Shown here piece after piece: positions 35,477 to 46,752 of a stretch of 64,000 bases of DNA; position 1 is the first letter of the stretch; the number at the start of each line of letters is the position of its first letter. The stretch lies in contig NC_083389.1 in NCBI RefSeq assembly GCF_031755915.1, positions 3,348,001-3,412,000 on the forward strand, in the 5' to 3' direction. The stretch is from Ziziphus jujuba. Taxonomy: Eukaryota; Streptophyta; Magnoliopsida; Rosales; Rhamnaceae. A program made the translations under genes and the position numbers. Below the pieces are notes generated by a model. The model ran no database searches. It was given only the letters and a program-made list of their open reading frames with translations, and had not been told where the DNA came from.

Positions 35477-37390
35477 ATGGCAAATTGAAGGTTGAGGAGA
35501 GGAGGTCCACCACTAAGAATTAATGAAGAAGAATTTGTAGGATTCCATGGTGATTCTCGAGCTACAAGGAGTGGCGATCAAACGGACATGAGGGCTGTCT
35601 TGGAACAATTGCAGCAGATGAATGCTCAATTTGGCCACATAAATTGATGGATGGACATAACAGAAACATCTCATGATGGAACAAATTGGAGGCAAGAGTT
35701 CCATGAAGGTTGACGTCGAGGTCGAAGAGGCCGTGGACGACCTAGAGAGGAGTTTGAAGAGGAAAATTTTGAGATGATTTCGAGGAAGGAATGGATGAAA
35801 CACTTACTGTCTAAGAGAGGCTAGGCCATGGGAGGCACAGGGTGAGGAGGTAGATGATGATCTTGGCAATATCAAGGTAAACATACCACTTTCATGGGGA
35901 AGAGTGATCCGGAGGCTTACTTGGAATGGGAGGAGCGAATAGCGATGATATTTGATTGTCACAACTATTTGGAGGCCAAGAAAGTTAAATTGGAAGCAAT
36001 GGAGTTTGGACATTACGCACTCCAATGGTGGACTAATGAGCAAAACACCTAAAGGAATGTAGGTGACGAAGTGATCACTAAATGGCAACAAATGAAAGGA
36101 CGCATGAGGAAGCGATTTGTACCATCACACTATCATAGGTTGCTGCATCAAAGGCTCTAATCTTTATCTCAAGGAAGTAGGCCCATGGAGGATTATGACA
36201 AGGAGATGGAGATGCTTATGATGAGGTTAAGCATGAATGAAGATAGAGAAGCAACCATGGCAAGGTGCCTTGGTAGTTTGAATCATGAAATAGCCAATCA
36301 ACTATAATTGCAACAATATTTAGAATTGAAGAAGATGTTGCATGTGGCTATTAATTTAGAGCATCAATCCAAGAGAAGGGGTGTAAGTTCACGGTTTGGG
36401 GGTGTTTCCAATAGCAGAAGTTCAATTCTAAGTGGCTGGAGAAACAATCTTACCTATGAAAACAAGCCAAAGCTGAAGGTGGGAGAAGAAAGCACCAATC
36501 GGCCAGAAAGGGAGCCTAAACCCGAATATGTCCAACCACCAAAGAATGAGGTAAAATCGGATCCTAAACCTTCAAGATCTACAGAAATTGTTTGTCTTAA
36601 GTGCAGGGACGGGGAAACATCCTTAGCCAATTCCCAAATAGAAGGATCATGGTGTTAAAGGGTAATGGTGAGCCAAAACTTTGCATGCCTCCAATGCTAA
36701 ATTAAACTTGGTTTCTATGAGAGTGCTGGCTGTTTACAAGGATAAGGATCAACTTCAAAGAGAAAATATTTTCCACACTTTATGTGAAATCAAAGGTAAG
36801 ATTTGTAGTATGGCTGTTGATAGTGAAAGTTGTACAAATGTAATTAGTAATATTATGGTTGATAAATTAGGCTTAACAACTATTAAACATCTAGAACCAT
36901 ATAGATTACACTGGCTTAATGATAGTGGTGAGATGAAAATCAATAAATAAGCTAAGGTAAAATTTAGCATAGATAAATATATGGATATTGTTTTGTGTGA
37001 TGTGGTGCCTATGCATGCCGGACATATTCTATTGGGTAGACCATGGAAATTTGATAAAAATGCTACTCATTATGGTTGAGAGAATTGTATTGTTTTTAGA
37101 TTTAAAGGTAAGAAGGTCAAGCTGGAACCATTTACTCCCAAGGAAGTGTATAGAGACCAATTATAAATATAGTAAAGGAGGGAGGCTGAAAAACATTAAG
37201 AGAAAGCTAGTATGGCACCAACGGCTTCACATCCATCCAAAAAGGCAAGTCTGAGCTTGCTGTCTTGGGTAAGCATTCTAAAACACAAATTGAGTGGAAA
37301 AATCATGAACAAGCCAAAAGTGGAGAGAGGAAAATAGAGGAAGCTGAGAGACAAGGTGAGAAACCCGAAAGAGAGAAAGGAAAAATGCAA
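35477..37390 (+). pseudogene. Gypsy C gag-protease remnant
   Basis: Gag starts at 35477 but has a stop at codon 4 and many later. Recognisable parts include LRRGGPPLRINEEE, FMGKSDPEAYLEWEERI, HYALQWWTNEQNT and NEDREATMARCLGSLN. The 36308-36658 stretch has SSRFGGVSNSRSSILSGW and a damaged zinc knuckle (CLKCRDGE, last Cys and His lost by frameshift). The acidic linker is mostly deleted. Protease survives at 36681-37130, with the catalytic Asp-Ser-Gly changed to Asp-Ser-Glu and the later LGLTTIKHLEPYRLHWLNDS and VPMHAGHILLGRPW-like text. Not functional. Confidence 0.75.
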
Positions 37391-37853
37391 ATTTTGATCT
37401 TAGTTTTGGGAATTTTAATAAAGCCATCTTGAGTAAAAAACCATTGATGTTCCTAAATTATAAAGATGCTTATTTAAAAATGCTTTCGATGTATAGAACT
37501 TTATCTGCCTTGTTGAGAACTCTACTTTGTGGAAATTTGAAAATTAGGAAGAGATTCGTTGCTAACTTTAAAAAGTGTAATTTTTGCCATAATGAGCATG
37601 TATTTCAGGATTTTGTTATGATAGTATTTGACCCAGGAGATTTGGTTTGGTTGCACTTACGAAAAGAGAGGACCTTTTTGCCGCATGTGGATGGACCTTT
37701 TTGAGTTTTAGAGCAGACTAACGAGAATGCCTACAAACTTGATTTAATAGGTGATTACAATGTTAGGGCCACATTTAATGTTGTTGATTTATCTTCTTTT
37801 TCTGTAGGTAATGATTTTGATTTGAGGGCAAATCATTTTTAAGAGGAGGGGAA
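37391..37853 (+). pseudogene. Gypsy C scrambled pol (IN-RT-IN mosaic)
   Basis: After the PR-RT linker (KDAYLKM) the frame passes directly into an integrase piece ([17 protein letters not shown], about 37494-37551). It then runs into a piece from the RT thumb (ANFKKCNFCHNEHVFQDFV, about 37555-37620; compare LFANLKKYDFCQDELVF in element Z at about 9590-9530) and then into the integrase C-terminal region (FDPGDLVWLHLRKER, 37627 on). Both junctions keep the frame, which is open to about 37704. The same order and junctions occur in gypsy G. RT and RNase H domains are otherwise absent. Confidence 0.75.
37841..37853 (+). other. Gypsy C polypurine tract
   Basis: AAGAGGAGGGGAA directly before the LTR start TGATG. 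It lies within the pol reading frame. Confidence 0.8.
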
Positions 37854-40122
37854 TGATGCGGATCCGCTCGTGCCCGCACAACCGACAACCCGCTGGGGTG
37901 CTAACCCGATATGACTGAAGACTGGGCCAATCACTAGGGATCAAGTTAAGAGGTTTAGGGACAACCTTACTGCATTTATGATACGAACCTAGGACGACCT
38001 GCTCCTAAATCCATATTATATTAGCCCGGATCTCAATTAAGTTCAAGTTCTAATGGAATGGACCTCAACCCCTAACCAACCTGTGGTTAGAAACCCTGGT
38101 ATAATGTAGATGCCACAATAGGGGATGGAAAATCTATTGATAAGGCAAGCTAAAACAACCAATTCTCTAATGGTGTTTTAGGTGTTCTCAGAGAACAAAG
38201 AAATAATTAATCTCACAAGTATTTTCTTTATCAAATCAAAGTTAATTCTTATTGATCACTAAGCCTTTAAATAGGCTTTCAAAAGACAACTTAAAAACCC
38301 TTGAACATAAAGAAAACTGGCAACTACACATAAAGAAACCTAGTTGGTCGAAACTATACTTCCTTTCCTAATCTAAGTTTGATTAATTAATTCCTTTATA
38401 TTACATTAGGAATTAATTAATTTACAATGGAAAGAATAAAATAAAACCTTCCTAAAGTTATTTTTCCAGAAAATAAATAAATAAAAGCCAAAAAGTAATG
38501 GTAGTTTCCTAAAAGAAAAAGTAAAAACAAATTAGGAAACTAAAAATGCTAGCCTTTCGATTAAGTTGACTTTGATCAATCTTTGACCTCTTTGAGCTCC
38601 AAATCAGCTTCAATATGCTTTTGAGGATGCCAAATAAGCTGAATATGAAGTCCCACATGTTACCCATGCTTGGAAGAATAAGCAAAGACTAATACAGTAA
38701 AATACAGTAAAGCCAGCAAGCAATACAGCAAATTCGGCCAAATTGTTGATGTTGTCCATACAAGCCCTTTTTGATTGCATTTGAGGCTGATTTAACTTGA
38801 ATCCATGACCTATTAGGCATATGTATTGAACCCATAAAGCATTGGAACCATTTCTTGCTTCCCGGACTCAAAAAATGTACCAAAACTGTCACTCGGGTCC
38901 GTACTAGCCTCCAGTGCTTGTATCAGCAAAATAGGACTTGGTTATTTGGTCATGATCATTCCTTCTTGATTATGATTTATCCTTTGAATAAGCACAGTAA
39001 GGTTATCCTGAAACTTCTTGGCTTGTGCTCTAGTGATTAGTCCCACCTTCATCCGTAATGGATCGGCACCCCAGCGGGTTGTCGGTTGTACGGGTTCGGG
39101 CGGATTAGTATCAATTTATCTAGAGAGTAATTCATTATCAAGAGGGCTTGTCCATACCCAAAGATCCAAGACTTGTTTTAAGCATACAAGTGGTGGAAGC
39201 CGATACAGACCCGGGTAGTGATTTTGGAGCATTTATGGAGTTCGGGGAGAATGAAATGGTTCCAATGCTTCATGGATTCAATAAATATGTCTAATAGGTC
39301 ATGGAATCAAGTAAATTTAGCTTCAAAGGCATTCAAAAAAAGGGCTGTACGCACAATATGGAAATTTGGCTGGTTTTGCTGTATTACCTGCTAGCTTTAC
39401 TGTATTTTGCTGAGTTGGCTTTTTCGCTTTCCTCCAAGCAATGAACGTGTGGGACTTCATGAACAGCCTATTTGGCATCCTACAAGGCATATGGAAGCTG
39501 ATTTGGAGCTTAAATTGGCCAAATATTGGTCAAAGTCAACTTAGTAAAAAAGATAGTATTTTAGTTTCTTAATTTGATTTCTACTTTTTGTTTTAGGAAA
39601 TTACCTGTACTTATGGTTTTTATTTATTTATTTCTGGACAAATAAGTTTAGGAAAATTATTATTTTATTATTTTCATTGAAAATTAATTAATTCCTAATT
39701 CAAAATAAAAGAACTAATTAGTCAAAATTAGATTAGGAAATGAGAGAAAATTTGGTTACATTGGGAAACAATAAGCATGGCCAGTTTTCCCTTTAGTTTT
39801 TAGGGTTTTATTTTTTTTTTCTCTTAGCCTATAAAAGGGCTTTTTTTTTTAGGAAGAATACACCTTAATAATATTCATAATTTATTTTGTGAGATTGAAT
39901 TTCTCTTTATTCTTTTGAACACCTAAAACACCCTTAGTGAGCGAGTGTTTTAGTTTGACTTATCAATAGTAAATCCATCACCTATTGTGGCATCTTCATT
40001 ATATACCAAGGTTTCTAATCACAGGTTGGTTATGGGTCAAGCTGATTATTAGAACTTAAACATAATTAGATTCGAGCTAATATAATATGGGTTTAGGGGC
40101 AGGACATCCTAGGTTCGTATCA
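37854..40122 (+). repeat. Gypsy C 3' LTR, split by a solo LTR
   Basis: The LTR parts are 37854-37978 and 39114-40122, together about 1.13 kb. The first part continues the pol frame (PLVPAQPTTRWGAN, then GPITRDQVKRFRDNL). It ends TCCTAGGTTCGTATCA, then rpoC1 sequence. Confidence 0.8.
37979..39113 (-). mobile_element. Solo LTR (gypsy family) inside gypsy C 3' LTR
   Basis: 1135 bp, minus strand, ending TTCGTATCA at the left side and starting TGATACTAATCCG at the right. It is flanked by a perfect 5-bp duplication ATTTA (37974-37978 and 39114-39118). There is no internal element sequence, so it formed by recombination between the two LTRs of a full element. Confidence 0.9.
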
Positions 40123-42347
40123 ACTTCGAATCGGATCTGTTTCTCCTCAGCAAATAAGTACTTGGGCCAAAAAGATCCTACCTAATGGAGAGATAATTGG
40201 AGAGGTGACAAAACCCTACACTTTTCATAGCAAAACCAATAAATCGAAGAAAGATGGATTATTTTACGAATGAATTTTTGGGCCTATAACAAGTGGGATT
40301 TGTGCTTGTGGAAATTATCGAGTAATCAGAGATGACAAAGTAGAACCGAAATTTTGTGAACAATGTGGAGTTGAATTTGTTGATTCTCGAATACAAAGAT
40401 ATCAAATGGGCTACATCAAACTGGCATGCCCAGTAACCCATGTGTGGTATCTGAAACATCTTCCTAGTTATATTTCTAATCTTTTAGATAAGCCTTTGAA
40501 AGAATTAGAAGGCCTAGTATATTGCGCTGTGTGATTTGGTCAAAATTATGATTTTACAAATTCAGAGTGAGAAACAATCATCCCATTCAATCGTATTAGG
40601 TTGCCTTAGGTCTGACATATTTTTTGGTAGGAGTAACATGAAGCTCATAATTATGGGTGTGTTCAATACTCCCAAGCAAAAAGAGAATTGGTCTATGGTC
40701 GATTCAGTAGCAAATAAACAGAAATTTTTACCTCGTGAAAAAAAAGACTTCTTTTGTGGAATTAACCATTTCCTTTCTTTCTAAACGAAAGAAATTCTAT
40801 CAAAATAAGCAAATATATCATGGTTGCAGGAATCTATCCATCACATATAGGCATTAAGGATATCATGAAATAACTGTCGAGGCAAAGTAGGGACCTAAAA
40901 AATTGAACAGAACGATACATAGACAAGTAAATACCTTATGAATTCTAAGGCCCTCCTTTACTGTAATTAAAATTAAGGGGATTCATCATTCGAAGGGAAG
41001 TGGACTACTCAAGAATTTCACATTTCATTTATTTTTAGTATGCCATAATTAAATAAAGAATTCAATTTAGAAAATGTACTAAAATAAATAAATAAAATGA
41101 ATAAATGAAATGTTGCTTGACCTTCTTTTGGAACTTGAGTAAGGAATAGATTTTTTGGGGTTTTTATAGAATTTGAAAGTGGAAATGAAATCCCTTTCTT
41201 TTCTTTATCTTTTTTGGTGCAACTACTTGAGCCGGATGAGAGGAAACGTTCACGTCCAATTTTGAGGGGGGGAGATTCGATAGGATTCTATTCAAATTTT
41301 TCTTATGCTAGGCCCATAACTAAAAAACCCGCTTTGTTACATTTATGAGGTTCATTCGAATATGAAATCCAATGTTGGAAATATAGCATCCCACTTTTTT
41401 TTACCTATCCAAGGCTTCGAGACATTTCGAAATCGAGAAATTTCTACTGGACCAAGTGCTATCCGAGAACAGTTAGCTAATCTGGATTTGCAAATTATTA
41501 TAGATTATTCATTGGTAGAATGGAAAGAATTAGGGGAAGAAGGCCCCATAGGTAATGAATAGGAAGATCCAAAAGTTGGAAGAAGAAGGGATTTTTTTGT
41601 TAAACACATGGAATTAGTTAAGAATTTTATTCGAACGAATATAGAACCCGAGTGGATGGTTTTATGTCTATTACCGGTTCTTCCTTTCGAGTTGAGACCT
41701 ATTATTCAGAGAGATGGGGGTAAACTAACGAGCTCGGATATTAATGAACTCTATAGAAAAGTTATCTATTAGAACAATACTTTTATCGATCTATTAACCA
41801 TAAGTAGATCTACACCACGGGAATTAGTAATGTGTCAGGAGAAATTGGTACAAGAAGCTGTGAATACACTTTTTGATAATGTAATCCGCAGACAACCAGT
41901 GAGGGATGGTCATAATAAGGCTTACAAGTCATTTTTAGATGTAATTGAAGGCAAAGAAGGAAGATTTCGTGAGACTCTGCTTGGCAAACGTGTTGATTAT
42001 TCAAGGCATTCTGTCATTGCCATAGGTCTTTCACTTTCATTACATCGACATGGGTTGCCTCACGAAATAGCAATAGAACTTTTTAAGATATTTGTAATTC
42101 ATGGTTTAATTAGACAACAGTTGGCTTCGAACATAGGAGTTGCTAGTAAAATTCAGAAAAAAGAGCCTGTTGTATGGGAAATAATTCACGAAGTTATGCA
42201 AGAGCATCCTGTATTGCTGAATAGGGCACCCACTCTGCATAGATTAAGCATACAAGCCTTCCAACCCATTTTAGTCAAAGGACATGCTATTTGTTTACAT
42301 CCAATAGTTTGTAGGGGATTCAATGCAGACTTTGATGGGGATCAAAT
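40123..42347 (+). pseudogene. rpoC1: Plastid rpoC1 insertion (NUPT-1), exon 1, intron and part of exon 2
   Basis: rpoC1 encodes the beta' subunit of the plastid RNA polymerase. Exon 1 (to about 40528) lacks the first 9 or so codons, begins [12 protein letters not shown] and includes [12 protein letters not shown] and [13 protein letters not shown], the zinc-binding Cys set, with one TGA stop near 40272. The group II intron follows to about 41296. Exon 2 starts near [13 protein letters not shown], with frameshifts at about 41350-41560. A long open stretch (41830-42347) includes [19 protein letters not shown] and the catalytic NADFDGD motif. It ends where the LTR of gypsy D begins. Truncation at both ends and the flanking retrotransposons mark it as a nuclear copy. 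Confidence 0.9.
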
Positions 42348-43339
42348 TGATGCAAACCCGCCCGAGCTCGCACCACCGACAACTCACTAGGATACTGATC
42401 CGGTACGGATGAAGACTGGACCGATCACTAGGGCTCAAGCTAAGAGGTTTAAGGACAATCTTGCTGCCTTTATCCAGAAAGTAATTCATTCTCAAAAGGG
42501 CTTGTCCATACCTGAAGATAAAAGACCTGTTTTAAGTATCCAAGTTGTGGAAGCTGATACATCAGATACCCATACATCGGACATTTTATATCGGACACCC
42601 TTGCCTCGGACATGTGATCTCGGACTTCGGACATCGGATGTAACTTAGCTCGGACAGACATCAGTTAGCTCGGCCAGACACAAGTTAGCTCGACCAGACA
42701 TCAGTTAGCTCAGATAGGCCATAAGTTAGCTCGGACATCAGGCAGACATAAGTTAGCTCGGTTGAAGACATAATTCAGCCTAGATGTCAAAGTCAATTTG
42801 TTACTTAATTTGCGATTGACTTTATTTGTTTTTGGGTTTTTATTTAATTATTTTCTGGACAAATAACTTTAGTCAGGTTTTATTTTATTGTAAATTAATT
42901 AATTCCTAATTTAATATAAAGGAATTAATTAATCAAACTTAGATTAGGAAAGGAAGTATACTTACGGCCAACTAGGTGTCTTTATGTGTGGTCGGTTTTA
43001 CCTCGGGTTTTTTGTTAGGCTTTATTTTGTTTCTTTCAAAGCCTATTTAAAGGCTCATTCTTTCAATATGAATACAACTTTGATTTGATTAAGAAAATAC
43101 TTGTGAGATTAATTATCTCTTTGTTCTTTGAGAACACCAAAAACACCATTAGAGAATTGGTTGTTTTAGCTTGACTTATCAATAGGTTTTCCATCCCCTA
43201 TTGTGGCATCTACATTATACCAAGGTTTCTAACCACAGGTTGGTTAGGGGTTGAGGTCCATTCCATTAGAACTTGAACTTAATTGAGATCCGGGCTAATA
43301 TAATACGGTTTAGGAGCAGGTTGTCTTAAGTTCATATCA
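42348..43339 (+). repeat. Gypsy D 5' LTR with replaced U3 segment
   Basis: Starts TGATGCAAACCCGCCCGAG and ends TTCATATCA. Only 992 bp, because the middle of U3 found in other copies is replaced by a repeat-rich block (about 42560-42780). The start continues an open pol frame (GPITRAQAKRFKDNLAAFIQ). Confidence 0.8.
42641..42770 (+). repeat. Minisatellite in gypsy D U3
   Basis: Six imperfect copies of a 20-27 bp unit built on GTTAGCTCGG followed by a CAGACATCA-like stretch. It is preceded by several TCGGACA motifs (42577-42640). It is absent from the other LTRs in the window. Confidence 0.8.
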
Positions 43340-43341
43340 TT

Positions 43342-43353
43342 TGGTATTAGAGC
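43342..43353 (+). promoter_or_regulatory. Gypsy D primer-binding site
   Basis: TGGTATTAGAGC, one change from the tRNA-Met-complementary sequence, shortly after the LTR. Confidence 0.75.
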
Positions 43354-44310
43354 TAATTTTTGTTCAGGTTTGATCTATCTTTATTTGCTTTATTTGTTTT
43401 TGTGTTATTCTGCAATTTTAGCATTAGGTTAAGGTTGCATCCATCCCATACACGTTCTGCATCATTAAAAAAAAAAAAAAAAACAAAAAAAGAGTTTGCG
43501 GCAACATTTAAAAAAAAAAAAAAACTGCACATTTGTGTTTATTTGGAGGTCACGGGTTTGGTGTTTATTTTGGAGTTGGAATTGCAATTTTGGTAATTAT
43601 TCTTGCTACTGCAGTTGTTTATGTTCTGTGAGTGAAAAAAAAAAAAGAACAAAAGAAAAAAAGAAAAATATTTCGGTTTGTTGGAGTTTGATTTGTTTGC
43701 TGGAAATTTGTTGGAGCTGCTGGTTTTTTGATTATTTATTCAATATTTGGGTTGCTGGGAAACTATTTTTGCTGCTGGATATTTGGATTTTGGGTGCTTA
43801 AATTATTTGGATTAAAATTAGTTAAAGGAATTGATACAAAACTTGAATTGCAAAGAACAACAACCAACACTTTTCTATATTTTTGTTCTCTTTGATTCTT
43901 GTTCGTATTTGAATTTCATTTTCTAGAATTTTATTCTTGAACTCATAATATATTACCATCTGGTCCAGTTCTTCAAAATTCCAAAGTTTTCTCACTAATT
44001 TGCTTTATTTTGTCTAGAAAAACCGAAAATAGGTATTTTCATTCCGTTCGGTATTTGTTTATTTTTGCTTACTATTTTGTTGATAAGTTTAATTAAAACA
44101 TACTAATGATCTAATTGCTGTTTTGTGGGTGTTTTAATTAGAACTTTGAGATAATTCATCGAGTAGAAAAAGGCAAGAGTGTGTGAACTTAAAAGAGGGT
44201 AAAAGCCGAAACTAGTGTGCAAACACGAGTGTCGACACCTTGTTTGAGCGAAACACGTGAGGGAGTGAATATTGTGAGGATTTATTTTATTTTTGCAGTA
44301 TTTTACTAAC
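43354..44310 (+). other. Gypsy D leader
   Basis: Noncoding leader of about 960 bp with A runs (43466-43482, 43509-43523 and 43636-43648). It is shared with B, E, G and H. Open frames here are low-complexity. Confidence 0.65.
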
Positions 44311-44436
44311 ATGGCAGATTCTATAATAAGAAGAGGAGATCCACCCTTGAGGATCAATGAGTAAGAGTCCGTAGCATTCCATGGCGATGCCTGAGCTACC
44401 GGGAGTGGAGACCAAGTGGACATGATAGCTGTTTTG
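44311..44436 (+). pseudogene. Gypsy D gag N-terminus
   Basis: Starts MADSIIRRGDPPLRINE, then a stop, and continues SVAFHGDA to the insertion point of gypsy E. About 42 codons. Confidence 0.7.
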
Positions 44437-45573
44437 TGATGTGATTCCGCCCGAGCCCGCTCCACCGATAACCCACTAGGGTGCTGACTCGACATGGATG
44501 AAGACTAGGCCAATCACAAGAGCTCAAATTAAGAGATTTAAGGACAACCTGGGAGTATTTATATAGGGGTAATCAATCTCAACAGAGCTTGTCCATACTT
44601 GAAGATACAAAGCCTATTCTAAGCATCCAAGTTGTGGAAGCCGATACGGATCCGAGTGACGGTTTTGGTACATTTTTGGAGTCCGGGAAGCATGAAATGG
44701 TTCCAATGATTTATGGGTTCAATACATATGACTAAGAGGTCATGGAATCAAGTTAAATCAGCCTCAAATGCAATCAAAAAGGGATTGTACGGACAGCATC
44801 AACAATTTGGCCGAATTTGCTGTATTGCTTGCTGGCTTTACTGTATATTACTGTATTAGCCTTTTCTTATTTTTCCAAGCATGGGCAACGTGTGGGACTT
44901 CATATTCAGCTTATTTGCCTTCCTCAAAAGCATCTAGAAGCTGATTTAAAGCACAAAGAGGTCAAAGATTGATCAAATTCAACCTGATAAAAAAGCTAGC
45001 ATTTTTAGTTTCCTAATTTGTTTTTACTTTTTGTTTTAGGAAACTACCATTACTTTTTGGCTTTTATTTATTTATTTTCTGGAAAAATAACTTTAGGAAG
45101 GTTTTTATTTTATTCTTTCCATTGTAAATTAATTAATTTCTAATTTAATATGAAGGAATTAATTAATCAAACTTAGATTAGGAAAGGAAGTATAGTTTCG
45201 GCCAACTAGGTTTCTTTATGTGTGGTGGCCGGTTTTCTTTATGTTCTAGGGTTTTATTTCGTGGCTTTGTAGCCTATTTTAAGGCTTATTTTTCAATAAG
45301 AATATAACTTTGATTTGATTAAGAAAAAATACTTGTGAGATTAATTATCTCTTTGTTCTTTGAGAACACCTAAAACACCATTAGAGAATTGCTTGTTTTA
45401 GCTTGACTTATCAATAGGTTTTCCATCCCCTATTGTGGTGTCTACATTATACCAAGGTTTCTAACCATAGGTTGGTTAGGGGTTGAGGTCCATTCCATTA
45501 GAACTTGAACTTAATTAAAGATCCGGGCTAATATAATACGGGTTTAGGAGCAGGTCGTCCTAGGTTCGTATCA
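44437..45573 (+). repeat. Gypsy E 5' LTR
   Basis: 1137 bp, TGATGTGATTCCGCCCGAG... to ...TCCTAGGTTCGTATCA. Confidence 0.85.
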
Positions 45574-45575
45574 TT

Positions 45576-45587
45576 TGGTATCAAAGC
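45576..45587 (+). promoter_or_regulatory. Gypsy E primer-binding site
   Basis: TGGTATCAAAGC, one change from the tRNA-Met-complementary site, two bases after the LTR. Confidence 0.8.
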
Positions 45588-46752
45588 TAAATTTTGTTCA
45601 GGTTTGATCTATCTTTATTTGCTTTATTTATTTATTTATTTTTTTGTGTTATTCAGTAATTTTAGCATTAGGTTAAGGTTGCATCCATCCCATACACGTT
45701 CTGCATCTTTAAAAAAAAAAAAAAAATTCATTCCTAGTTGAATTAGGTTTCCTAGTTTTATCGTATTTTTGTTTCCTAATTTGTTGGTTGTTTTTCATCA
45801 TTGTTCTTGTTGATTTTGGTTTTTGTTGATTTTTCTTTTGCTGTTTTAGTCTTAAATATTTGCATTCATATATTCAAAAAAAAAAAAAAAAAGAAGGGTT
45901 TGCAGCAACATATAAAAAATAAAAAATGAAAGAAAAAAAAGTTTGCGGCAACATTTAAAAAAAAAAAAAAAAAACTGCACTTTTGTGTTTATTTGGAGGT
46001 CACGGGTTTGGTGTTTGTTTTGGAGTTGGAATTGCAATTTTGGTAATTATTCTTGCTACTGCAGTTGTTTATGTTTTGTGAGTGAAAAAAAAAAAAGAAG
46101 AAAAAGCCAAATTTAAAAAAAAAAAAAAATTGGTTTTTGAATTTGGTGTTTGCTGGAAATTTCCTTGAACTGCTGCATTATTGACTGTTTGTTACATATT
46201 TGGAGTTTCTGGACGCTGCTGGATAGTTGAGTTTGAGTGTTAAATTATTTGGATTAAAATTAGTTAAAGGAACTGATACAAAACTTGAATTACAAGAACA
46301 AGAACCAACACTTTTCTATATTTTTGTTCTCTTTGATTCTTGTTTGTATTTGAATTTATTTTTCCAGAATTTTATTCTTGAACTCAAAATATACTACCAT
46401 CTGGTCCAGTTCTTCAAAATTCCAAAGTTTTCTCATTAATTTGCTTTATTTTGTCTAGAAAAACCGAAAATAGGTATTTTCATTCCGTTCGATATTTGTT
46501 TATTTTTGCTTACTGTTTTGTTGATAAGTTTAATTAAAGCATACTAGTGATCTAATTACTGTTTTGTGGGTGTTTTAATTAGAACTTTGAGATAATTCAT
46601 TAAGTGAAAAAAAGGCAAGAATGTGTGAGCTTAAAAGAGGGTAAAAGCCGAAACTAGTGTGCAAACACGAATGTCGAGACCTTGTTTGAGTGAAACACGT
46701 GAGGGAGTGAATATTGTGAGGATTTATTTTATTTTTGCAGTATTTTACTAAC
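45588..46752 (+). other. Gypsy E leader
   Basis: Noncoding, about 1.16 kb. A-run-bounded GTTTGC(A/G)GCAACAT segments are repeated twice (about 45897 and 45941), a duplication not seen in D. Confidence 0.65.

Larger units (their letters stand above)
34393..40122 (+). mobile_element. Gypsy C, non-autonomous, with rearranged pol
   Basis: Plus-strand element: 5' LTR missing its first 140 bp or so because B inserted there (34393-35093), primer site, leader, broken gag-protease (35477-37390), a short scrambled pol region (37391-37853), polypurine tract, and a 3' LTR (37854-40122) split by a solo LTR. RT, RNase H and the integrase core are absent apart from small fragments. The 3' LTR ends directly against plastid rpoC1 sequence. 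Confidence 0.8.
42348..44436 (+). mobile_element. Gypsy D, 5' part, interrupted by gypsy E
   Basis: 5' LTR 42348-43339, primer site 43342, leader 43354-44310 and gag N-terminus 44311-44436. The start of gypsy E's LTR (TGATGTG) then follows directly, as expected if E inserted into D's gag. The remainder of D is not identified. Confidence 0.75.

Noticed and set aside
43496..43801. Short proteins rich in Lys, Phe and Trp in the gypsy leaders
   Set aside because: They arise from homopolymer-rich noncoding leader sequence and are not conserved in frame among copies.
44431..44440. RT-mediated deletion joining gag exactly to the LTR start (also at 54468)
   Set aside because: Simple nested insertion of a newer element into gag or the linker of an older one explains an exact LTR start without special events.
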